This document shows positions 1 through 5,134 of a DNA stretch of 9,239 bases, one piece after another. Origin of the DNA: an archaeon (GTDB lineage Archaea; Nanobdellota; Nanobdellia; Woesearchaeales; JAHJEM01); the NCBI GenBank assembly GCA_020057445.1, contig JAGVFV010000142.1, positions 1 through 9,239 of the forward strand. Reading direction: 5' to 3'. The notes under the pieces are model-generated. The model was given only the letters and a program-made list of their open reading frames with translations. It made no database searches and was not told the DNA's origin. How positions within the stretch are numbered: position 1 is the first letter of the stretch; each line of letters opens with the position of its first letter. Made by a program: the position numbers and the translations under genes.

Positions 1-1
1 C

Positions 2-325
2 AAACGCATCCACAAGCTGCTCTCTATAGTCAAGACCGACAGGGTCATCCTCCTCGAAGGAAAGCTCAAACCCCACGAAGAGGCAGAACTCATCAGGAAG
101 ACCATGGAAGAGATTGATGACGACTTTCGAGGCATAGAGATCTCAGCGTTCAACCCGGAGACAAAAAACGACGCATTCTCTGCAAAAGTGCGAAACTCCC
201 TCATCACCATGCTTCTTGGAGACCGAAAAGGGCTCACGATCATCGGACCTGCATCAGTCATCAAGGAAATAAAGCAAGACCCGGAAAAGATGCAACTCTA
301 CACCCATGAGGATGAAAAAAAGTGA
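2..325 (+). CDS. DUF2073 (COG3365-type) conserved archaeal protein, 5' truncated
   Basis: The reading frame is open from base 2 to the TGA at 323-325, so the window cuts off the N-terminus and 107 residues remain. An internal ATG at 104 is not the start, because family-like sequence continues upstream (KTDRVILLEGKLKPHEEAEL, then IRKTMEEID). Landmarks are the segment ending VILLEG, a charged helix, FRGIEIS and near the C-terminus LTIIGPAS. I recognise these as the archaeal DUF2073 pattern. The biochemical role is unknown. In many archaea this family sits between an Era-like GTPase and a COG3364 Zn-ribbon gene, and here the Zn-ribbon gene does follow, so a GTPase gene may lie just left of the window. 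From memory, some automatic annotations call these two families OapB/ArvB and OapC/ArvC, after proteins bound to the bacterial OLE RNA; I could not verify that link here. Confidence 0.8.
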   Translation, partial: KRIHKLLSIVKTDRVILLEGKLKPHEEAELIRKTMEEIDDDFRGIEISAFNPETKNDAFSAKVRNSLITMLLGDRKGLTIIGPASVIKEIKQDPEKMQLYTHEDEKK

Positions 326-411
326 TCAGTGGTCATGGATTAGCGACGATCAGGAATCTTGGACAAGCCGCAATCAGAGGTCAACTATCGGTACTGATCC
401 CATTCCACTGA
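326..411 (+). other. Imperfect inverted repeat / possible RNA hairpin between DUF2073 and Zn-ribbon genes
   Basis: The bases just after the DUF2073 stop, TCAGTGG (326-332), pair perfectly with CCACTGA (405-411). Further in, ATGG (335-338) can pair with CCAT (400-403) and AT (339-340) with AT (397-398), separated by a small internal loop and a bulge. The arms enclose about 56 bases with no open reading frame. The outer stem closes just before the Shine-Dalgarno sequence of the next gene. In a shared transcript it could act as a processing site or translation control element. The pairing is visible in the sequence; the function is inferred. Confidence 0.4.
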
Positions 412-416
412 CCGCA

Positions 417-420
417 GGAG
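417..420 (+). promoter_or_regulatory. Shine-Dalgarno site of the Zn-ribbon gene
   Basis: GGAG lies nine bases before the ATG at 430. No good TATA box sits at the leaderless distance, which fits an internal gene of a transcription unit that begins left of the window. Confidence 0.65.
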
Positions 421-429
421 AAAAATAAC

Positions 430-825
430 ATGCCACATCAGTGCGCTAACTGCGGGAAACTGTACGAAGAAGGAAGCAGGGAGGTCCTCGACGGCTGCGG
501 CTGCGCTGGAAAGATATTCTTCTTCATCTCGAAAGACAAGCTCTCCACTGCAGAACAGCCATTCATCCTGACAAGCAGCCATGCGGCAGCAATAGAGAAA
601 GACGTCTACGACATGATGGGAAACGACTTCGACAGGGAAAAACCGATAGTCCTTGACCTCGAGAGCATCAACGTGCTCCAGCAGGGAAAGTACGAGATCG
701 ACCTCGTCAACCTCATGAAAAAAGGACACCCTCTCGTCTACAAGATCAAGGATGGCAAATACTACATCGACATCAGAGAGACCTTCCGTAAGATGGGAGA
801 CGGGAAGAAAGGGAAGAAGATTTAA
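430..825 (+). CDS. Zn-ribbon containing protein, COG3364 type
   Basis: A 131-residue protein. The N-terminus carries a treble Zn-ribbon-like motif with Cys5, Cys8, Cys23 and Cys25 (CANC, then GCGC), which should bind one zinc ion. A linker of about 45 residues follows, then a conserved C-terminal block at about 74-115 (VLDLESINVL, GKYEIDL, YYIDI) typical of the archaeal COG3364 family. The tail is Lys/Gly-rich. The ATG at 430 is chosen because the Cys motif begins at residue 5 and a GGAG precedes it. The gene lies 104 bases after the DUF2073 gene on the same strand, the usual pairing of these families, and the two probably share a transcript. The function is unknown; nucleic-acid or ribonucleoprotein binding is the likeliest idea from the fold and basic tail. 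It ends 32 bases from the convergent end of surE. Confidence 0.82.
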   Translation: MPHQCANCGKLYEEGSREVLDGCGCAGKIFFFISKDKLSTAEQPFILTSSHAAAIEKDVYDMMGNDFDREKPIVLDLESINVLQQGKYEIDLVNLMKKGHPLVYKIKDGKYYIDIRETFRKMGDGKKGKKI

Positions 826-857
826 GAGATGAATTTTCTGGATAAGATAGGAAAGAG

Positions 858-1637
858 CTAAAAAATCTTCTTTCCTTTCAACATCTTCTTCAACTTATTC
901 ATCGATTCTTTAGATGCCAATTCGAGGCTAATTGGCGTGATTGATATTTTTCGTTCATGTAATGCCTTTATGTCAGTTCCTTCTTTCCTATCAGAACGTT
1001 TGAATGCTGGAGCATTGTGACAATATACATCCCCGACCCTATTGAATAATTGTCCATATGACTCTCTGAACGGTTTTGTGATAACATATTCTGAACGAGG
1101 ATGCAATGGAATATTCAATGAGACGACATCAATGCTCTTATCGAACTTCTCTTCAATCAATAAAGAAGCCACGCGAGCTGTAATCTTCGCAGAGACAGAA
1201 AAGACTTGTGGAGACAGATTCTTCTTGTCTTGTTTACCTTCAGGTATGTAAAGCGAAGATGCGATGGACTGTACTTCGTTGAGAGATGCCTCAATCGCTG
1301 CCCCAATCGTACCTGAGCTCAATATCCTGCCATGGCCTGCATTCGCACCATTGTTTATCCCAGATACGATTAATTTCGGCTTCGTCTTTAGCAAGTTATA
1401 GAGCCCTATCTGGATACAATCTGCAGGAGTACCATTCACAGCAAACATCTCAAAACCTCTTACTTTAACTTTTTTTACACACAGCTCTCTCTTCTTGGAA
1501 ATTGCCTTTCCAATCCAGCTCTGTTCAGTCAATGGCGCGACTGTCACGACTGAAAACTGTTTTGAAAGTTCATGTAACAGCGCCAACAATCCCGGGGCGA
1601 AATACCCATCGTCATTCGTAAGCAATATGTCAACCAT
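858..1637 (-). CDS. surE: 5'-nucleotidase SurE
   Basis: A 259-residue protein, the normal SurE length. SurE is a metal-dependent phosphatase acting on nucleoside 5'- and 3'-monophosphates in the cytoplasm. The N-terminus MVDILLTNDDG gives the metal ligands Asp9 and Asp10. TVAPLTEQS gives Ser40, NGTPADC spans 68-74, and VSGINNGANAG at 91-101 gives Asn95 as the last metal ligand, so the active site looks complete. The reading frame stays open upstream to 1898, but that extension overlaps the TatD gene on the other strand. Homology begins at 1637, which lies about 28 bases from a TATA-like box. Codons are more A/T-ending (TTG, TTA, AAT, TTT) than in neighbouring genes: bases 901-960 have 22 of 60 G+C against 35 of 60 at 2101-2160 in the TatD gene. 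This could mean a different origin for the gene. Confidence 0.95.
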   Translation of the reverse strand: MVDILLTNDDGYFAPGLLALLHELSKQFSVVTVAPLTEQSWIGKAISKKRELCVKKVKVRGFEMFAVNGTPADCIQIGLYNLLKTKPKLIVSGINNGANAGHGRILSSGTIGAAIEASLNEVQSIASSLYIPEGKQDKKNLSPQVFSVSAKITARVASLLIEEKFDKSIDVVSLNIPLHPRSEYVITKPFRESYGQLFNRVGDVYCHNAPAFKRSDRKEGTDIKALHERKISITPISLELASKESMNKLKKMLKGKKIF

Positions 1638-1648
1638 GAAGTCTTCAC

Positions 1649-1663
1649 AACAAATAATTTGTT
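1649..1663. promoter_or_regulatory. Perfect 15-bp palindrome, candidate operator of surE
   Basis: AACAAATAATTTGTT is a perfect 7-1-7 inverted repeat. It lies between the surE TATA box and the surE start, a position where an archaeal repressor would block transcription initiation. No second copy was noticed in the window. Operator function is inferred. Confidence 0.4.
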
Positions 1664-1669
1664 TAAAAA
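1662..1669 (-). promoter_or_regulatory. TATA-like box of surE
   Basis: TTTTTAAA on the minus strand is centred about 28 bases before the surE ATG (1637), which implies a leaderless or nearly leaderless mRNA. CGATAC (1676 to 1671) just upstream could be the TFB-recognition element. Confidence 0.6.
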
Positions 1670-1670
1670 A

Positions 1671-1694
1671 GTATCGTTTGTCCCCTTGCGATAC
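1671..1694. promoter_or_regulatory. Inverted repeat GTATCG-N12-CGATAC in the surE/TatD divergent promoter
   Basis: GTATCG (1671-1676) and CGATAC (1689-1694) are exact reverse complements 12 bases apart. Each copy lies directly upstream of one of the two divergent TATA boxes, in the position of a TFB-recognition element. Read outward, both promoters share CGATAC, one variable base, then TTT. This could be a pair of matching promoter elements or a shared regulator site. Confidence 0.4.
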
Positions 1695-1695
1695 A

Positions 1696-1703
1696 TTTAA
1701 TAA
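1696..1703 (+). promoter_or_regulatory. TATA-like box of the TatD gene
   Basis: TTTAATAA is centred 26.5 bases before the ATG at 1726, which supports both that start and a leaderless transcript. Confidence 0.65.
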
Positions 1704-1725
1704 GCCCTCAATCTCAGCGATATAC

Positions 1726-2493
1726 ATGCTCCTCGTCGACGTGCACAGCCATATGGATTTTCCAGAATTTGAGAAAGACCTTGATGAAGTCCTCGAAAGA
1801 AACCAACAAGCGGGAATCAAGGCAATCATCGTCAATGGAGTCGACCCCACTAGCAACAGGCGCGTGCTCGACATCTGCAAGACACATCCCATCCTCAAAC
1901 CGGCGTTCGGATATTATCCGACACACATCATCGAAGCCGATGGAACAGCGCTTGACGAAGAGCTCTCCTGGATCGAGAGACAGCATCCGATCGCGCTAGG
2001 CGAAGTCGGGCTCGACTACAAGCACTCTGATGAGAATCAGTGGGGCGACGAAAAGAAAAAAGAGATGCAGGAAGGGTTCCAGAAGATCATCGCCCTTGCG
2101 GAGAAGAAAAAGATCCCTCTCATCGTGCACTCGCGGCAGGCAGAAGCGGACGTCGTCGACATGCTCGAATCCGCAAAGACGAAGAAGATAGTCATGCACT
2201 GCTTCATGGGAAGAAAGGCGCTCCTCAAGCGCATCATCGATAACGGATGGTACACATCCATCCCCTGCATCATAGGACGAGCACAGCAATTCCAGGACAT
2301 GGCAAGACTGCAGGACATGGCTCATATCCTCACTGAGACAGACGCGCCATACCTTTCTCCCTTCAAAGACATCCCGAGGAACGAGCCTGCATTCATCCTC
2401 GAGACCATCAAGAAGATCGCAGAGATCAAGAAACTCGATGAGGAAGAAGTCGCAAACAACGTGTGGAAGAACTATCAGCAACTATTCTTGTGA
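1726..2493 (+). CDS. tatD: TatD-family metal-dependent hydrolase / DNase
   Basis: A 255-residue TIM-barrel hydrolase of the usual TatD length. Family members are two-metal-dependent phosphodiesterases, mostly with DNase activity (exonuclease or AP-site cleavage). The metal-ligand set is complete: His7 and His9 in DVHSHMD, Glu93 in GEVGLDY, His135 in IVHSR, His158 in MHCF and Asp206 in TETDAPYLSP. The reading frame is open further upstream (to 1495), but the extra residues lie over the surE 5' region. MLLVDVHSH at 1726 is the family start and has a TATA box at the leaderless distance. The gene is divergent from surE, and its 3' end overlaps the convergent 107-residue gene by 12 bases. It belongs to the TatD nuclease family despite the historical name, not to the Tat export machinery. 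The substrate in this organism is unknown. Confidence 0.94.
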   Translation: MLLVDVHSHMDFPEFEKDLDEVLERNQQAGIKAIIVNGVDPTSNRRVLDICKTHPILKPAFGYYPTHIIEADGTALDEELSWIERQHPIALGEVGLDYKHSDENQWGDEKKKEMQEGFQKIIALAEKKKIPLIVHSRQAEADVVDMLESAKTKKIVMHCFMGRKALLKRIIDNGWYTSIPCIIGRAQQFQDMARLQDMAHILTETDAPYLSPFKDIPRNEPAFILETIKKIAEIKKLDEEEVANNVWKNYQQLFL

Positions 2494-2805
2494 TCCTTTT
2501 ATCACCAGCTTGACATTTCTGCTGATCTCATACGCCAACACCGCTTCCTGGCGATAATATTCCATCGTCATCCGGATGATCTCTTCAATATTGTCCTCGC
2601 TGCAATACACCCTGACCGGAATCATCTCTTCAATAAATGCCATCCCTTCAGGATTGACCCATTGCCCTTTTGCAGTCCGAAAGATGGTCATTCCTCCGGC
2701 GATCTCTCTTACCCGATCATCCCACACCCTGTGATACTCAACAGCATATTCCAGTCCATCATTAGAATACCGCGGCACCAAAATCTCCCATAATCTCTGT
2801 TCCAT
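2482..2805 (-). CDS. Conserved hypothetical protein, 107 aa, possibly DUF3574-like
   Basis: I do not recognise a specific function. The protein is soluble, with no signal peptide or membrane segment. It has an ILVP strand near the N-terminus, a HRVWDDRV helix (25-32), a GGMTIF...GQWVNPEG turn (37-54), the strand PVRVYC (63-68) and a helix IEEIIRMTMEYYRQEA (73-88). The order suggests a small alpha/beta ferredoxin-like fold, and the GG-T-x5-GQW pattern resembles the DUF3574 group; that match is from memory and tentative. The frame is open to an ATG at 2829, but 2805 (MEQRLWEILVP) is preferred because it lies 26.5 bases from a TATA-like box that overlaps the upstream ATG. It is divergent from the TPR gene and convergent, with a 12-base overlap, with the TatD gene. 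Confidence 0.75.
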   Translation of the reverse strand: MEQRLWEILVPRYSNDGLEYAVEYHRVWDDRVREIAGGMTIFRTAKGQWVNPEGMAFIEEMIPVRVYCSEDNIEEIIRMTMEYYRQEAVLAYEISRNVKLVIKGSQE

Positions 2806-2827
2806 ATCACGAGATATTTCTCGATTC

Positions 2828-2835
2828 ATTTAAAG
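2828..2835 (-). promoter_or_regulatory. TATA-like box of the 107-residue gene
   Basis: CTTTAAAT on the minus strand is centred 26.5 bases before the ATG at 2805. The alternative ATG at 2829 overlaps this box, so this box could not drive it. Confidence 0.6.
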
Positions 2836-2857
2836 ATTATCATTTCCAATCGCAAAA

Positions 2858-2865
2858 CTTAAAAA
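2858..2865 (+). promoter_or_regulatory. TATA-like box of the TPR gene
   Basis: CTTAAAAA, preceded by the A-rich element GCAAAA, is centred 26.5 bases before the ATG at 2888. Confidence 0.65.
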
Positions 2866-2887
2866 CACCCCCCGTTTGCCCCTCTGT

Positions 2888-3790
2888 ATGTCTCTGGAAT
2901 CGTTTTCACCGCAAGAGCTCCTCTCCAAAGGCCAGCAGGCTGAGCGCGAGGGAAATTTTCCCCAAGCGATAAAATTCTATATTGCCGCCCAAAAGAAGAA
3001 TCCCCGACTGCAATATGTCTACACTGCGCTTGGAAACGCCTATGTGAGGAACAAGGAGCCAGGACAGGCAATAAAATCCTACAAGCGCTCGATAGAGCTC
3101 ACAGAGGACAAGAACGCCCACCATAATCTCGGTCTTGTCTATTTCCATCTGAAAATGTATGACCATGCCAGCCACCACCTCGCTCAAGCGGAAAAGCAAG
3201 GGATTGCCGGAGACGACATCTACTTCTACCTCGCGAAATCCTTCTTCCTCACCAGACGATTCGAAGACGCGGAAAGGATAATCCTCAAGGGTCTCAAGAA
3301 GACAAAAAACCAGAAGCTTGCAGACATCCACAAGAAACTCAAGGAAGAAAAAGAGCGGCTTTCAGATAAATTTCCCGGAGAGGCAAAACTCCTCGCCATG
3401 ATCAAGAAGAATCCAGAACACCTTCCTTCCTACAATCTGCTCGCCGTCTTCCATTTCAAGCACAACAACTTCGACAAGGGGGAAGCGCTCCTCAAAGATG
3501 CCGTGAAAAACAATCCCAAAAACCTCATAGCCTACACAAACCTTGCAGGCTATTACTTTGACAAGGAAAGATGGAAAGACGCTTGCCTGCTCCTTGACAA
3601 AGCGATCACCATCTCACCAGAGATGACGAACGTCAACATCAACCTCTACCTCAACCTTGCGCAAAGCTATCTCAAGCTGGATGAGAAAAAATCAGCGATC
3701 AAGATCCTTGAGAAGCTGCTCAAGCAGGACCCGCCAAAAAGGGAAATCGTCGAGAAGATGATCGAGGGGATAAAGAAAGACATGAAGTGA
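2888..3790 (+). CDS. Tetratricopeptide repeat (TPR) protein
   Basis: A 300-residue, all-helical protein with about seven TPR units. Four are at the N-terminus (about 8-41, 42-75, 76-109, 110-143), then a charged helical linker (about 145-172), then three more (about 173-290). Consensus residues are clear, for example YTALGNAYVRNKEPGQAIKSYKRSIEL, in pieces: A-L-G-N-A-Y, A-I-K-S-Y and repeated N-P-K/N-P-R turns. No signal peptide or membrane segment is present, so it is probably a cytoplasmic scaffold. The partner cannot be told from the sequence. The start is the ATG at 2888, which fits the TATA spacing; an in-frame TTG at 2876 is possible but less likely. The stop lies three bases from the stop of the convergent membrane-protein gene. 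Confidence 0.9.
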   Translation: MSLESFSPQELLSKGQQAEREGNFPQAIKFYIAAQKKNPRLQYVYTALGNAYVRNKEPGQAIKSYKRSIELTEDKNAHHNLGLVYFHLKMYDHASHHLAQAEKQGIAGDDIYFYLAKSFFLTRRFEDAERIILKGLKKTKNQKLADIHKKLKEEKERLSDKFPGEAKLLAMIKKNPEHLPSYNLLAVFHFKHNNFDKGEALLKDAVKNNPKNLIAYTNLAGYYFDKERWKDACLLLDKAITISPEMTNVNINLYLNLAQSYLKLDEKKSAIKILEKLLKQDPPKREIVEKMIEGIKKDMK

Positions 3791-3793
3791 TCT

Positions 3794-4660
3794 TCATCTC
3801 GCCATGATAAGAGTTTCACACATGTTTCTATCTGTCTGTGGAAGCGACTCGCATTCCTTCGGATCCATCGTCACAAAAGCCCTGCAGATCGTCTCTTGTC
3901 CTGCCCCATCTAGACTCTGGCAAATGGACGGGTCTTGCCTGGCAAGTGCAAAAAAGATGATGCATTTAAAGCGCTCATGAGAACCTGCAATCCTATCGCA
4001 GAGATCGATCGTCCCTTCTTCATAATGCGTGATTGCGGCATCTCCCCAGCAGATGTCTTGGAAATATCCTTTCTCCAAGCTGCAAAGGATCATGGCATCG
4101 TTAAGGCTCATGTCCGCGACCGCCTCTTTTATTGCGTTCTCTCTTTCCCTTATGTCGCTTTGCAGCGAAATTGTCCCAATGCCTACGACCGCAGCAAAGG
4201 CCAACGATAAAAAAATAATGCTCCACAGGAACCAGCGATCATCGCCATGATGCGCATGACCTCCAAGAAAATGCTTCCTCCGCTCCATCACGTAGGTGAA
4301 AAACACAACCATAAAGAGAAAACAGACAGAAAGACAACCATAATAGAACAGTACATAACTTCCGTACGGAGAGTTGCTCATCAGCTTCTCGGCAGAAACA
4401 AGGAGATTTCCCCCCTGAACAATTATCCCTGCGAGGAGAAATCCATATGCTGCCCTCATCCGGAGGAGGACAGCAAAAAAAAGCGCAATACTTAGCAATG
4501 ACCCGAAGAGGCCGACGATGATTGCCTCATGAGGAAACAGGGAAAGGCCGAAAAAGAAGCCGGCCTGGAAAATCGCCTGCAAGGCGAAATAGAATGCGCT
4601 CAGCAATATGCCGATAAGGACCAGGCTCATGCCTGCGGGAAAATGACTTCTGTCCTCCAT
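3794..4660 (-). CDS. Five-helix membrane protein with outward Cys-pair repeat domain
   Basis: 288 residues, not matched to a named family. Hydrophobic segments lie at about 12-32, 45-67, 69-89, 101-124 and 143-165. Basic loops RMR (67-69) and MERRKH (125-130) put the N-terminus inside and the C-terminus outside. The loop 130-141 is His/Gly-rich (HFLGGHAHHGDD) and might bind metal. The C-terminal domain (about 170-288) holds eight Cys at 193, 204, 221, 233, 247, 259, 270 and 281. They form four C-x10/11-C pairs separated by short helices (for example LCDRIAGSHERFKC and ICQSLDGAGQETIC). Outside the cell these could form disulfide-stapled helical hairpins. From memory, similar Cys repeats occur in other small-genome archaea. 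The ATG at 4660 has a TATA box 27.5 bases upstream. Function unknown. Confidence 0.82.
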   Translation of the reverse strand: MEDRSHFPAGMSLVLIGILLSAFYFALQAIFQAGFFFGLSLFPHEAIIVGLFGSLLSIALFFAVLLRMRAAYGFLLAGIIVQGGNLLVSAEKLMSNSPYGSYVLFYYGCLSVCFLFMVVFFTYVMERRKHFLGGHAHHGDDRWFLWSIIFLSLAFAAVVGIGTISLQSDIRERENAIKEAVADMSLNDAMILCSLEKGYFQDICWGDAAITHYEEGTIDLCDRIAGSHERFKCIIFFALARQDPSICQSLDGAGQETICRAFVTMDPKECESLPQTDRNMCETLIMAR

Positions 4661-4683
4661 ATCATCTTCCCTAATAGAGCAGA

Positions 4684-4691
4684 CTTAAAAA
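4684..4691 (-). promoter_or_regulatory. TATA-like box of the five-helix membrane protein gene
   Basis: TTTTTAAG on the minus strand is centred 27.5 bases before the ATG at 4660. It lies in the 54-base gap after the Janus-like gene, so the membrane-protein gene probably has its own transcript. Confidence 0.55.
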
Positions 4692-4714
4692 GTTGATTAT
4701 TCTAGAGCTCGCTT

Positions 4715-5128
4715 CTACAAGACGGATTGATTCAAGTGCGGCCCGGCATATCCGCCTTTCTGCTGCAAGATAGTCAAAGGCGCATCATATGCAATGTCGC
4801 TATTCCTAAAACAAGATTCAATGCTCTTTCGCATGACTTCTTCCTGCTCTGGATCCGAGCCGTTAGGGCCAAAACTTGATCCTGCATAAAATACCAATCG
4901 GGATCCATTCCACTCGACCTCTCCACCGCCGAGAATGCCGAGAGATCTCGCAGTAAGCATCACTTCAAGGATCTTCTTTTCTTCTCCTCTTGACTTGAAG
5001 AAATCCAACGCGATCTTGACATGCATCTTCGAAGCTTGATCGTAGACGATAGATTCCTTTCCGTCAATAGACATAACAACATACTTGTATACGCCTGCTT
5101 CCTTCGTTACGATTTCATCGATATCCAT
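4715..5128 (-). CDS. Janus/Ocnus (PHPT1-like) phosphohistidine phosphatase family protein
   Basis: A 137-residue protein that I match by pattern to the Janus/Ocnus family, whose human member PHPT1 removes phosphate from phosphohistidine. GVYKYVVM (12-19) corresponds to PHPT1 GVFKYVLI and gives Lys15 for Lys21. SKMHVKIALDF aligns with the PHPT1 segment containing catalytic His53 and gives His36. LGGGEVEW (66-73) matches LGGGRI, and VFYAGSSFGPNG (79-90) matches VYGYSMAYGP. The family usually ends soon after the strand seen here as SDIAYD; this protein has about 20 more residues, Gln/Gly-rich. The ATG at 5128 is preferred over the TTG at 5134. The gene begins six bases after the aIF2 gamma stop, so it is probably co-transcribed and translationally coupled. 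Activity is inferred from the family; overall identity to PHPT1 looks low. Confidence 0.65.
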   Translation of the reverse strand: MDIDEIVTKEAGVYKYVVMSIDGKESIVYDQASKMHVKIALDFFKSRGEEKKILEVMLTARSLGILGGGEVEWNGSRLVFYAGSSFGPNGSDPEQEEVMRKSIESCFRNSDIAYDAPLTILQQKGGYAGPHLNQSVL

Positions 5129-5134
5129 GCTCAA

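Noticed and set aside
326..429. A box C/D guide RNA in the spacer before the Zn-ribbon gene
   Set aside because: CTGA occurs twice (394-397, 408-411), but no RTGATGA C box is present at the right spacing.
385..729. A 114-residue minus-strand frame
   Set aside because: It is antisense to the Zn-ribbon gene, whose Cys motif and C-terminal block are clearly the real coding signal.
1495..1725. A 77-residue N-terminal extension of TatD
   Set aside because: It is antisense to the surE N-terminus and crosses both promoters. The family begins with the strand LLVDVHSH, coded from 1726.
1638..1898. An 87-residue N-terminal extension of surE
   Set aside because: It overlaps the TatD coding region, runs through both promoters and has no SurE homology. 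The family start MVDILLTNDDG is at 1637.
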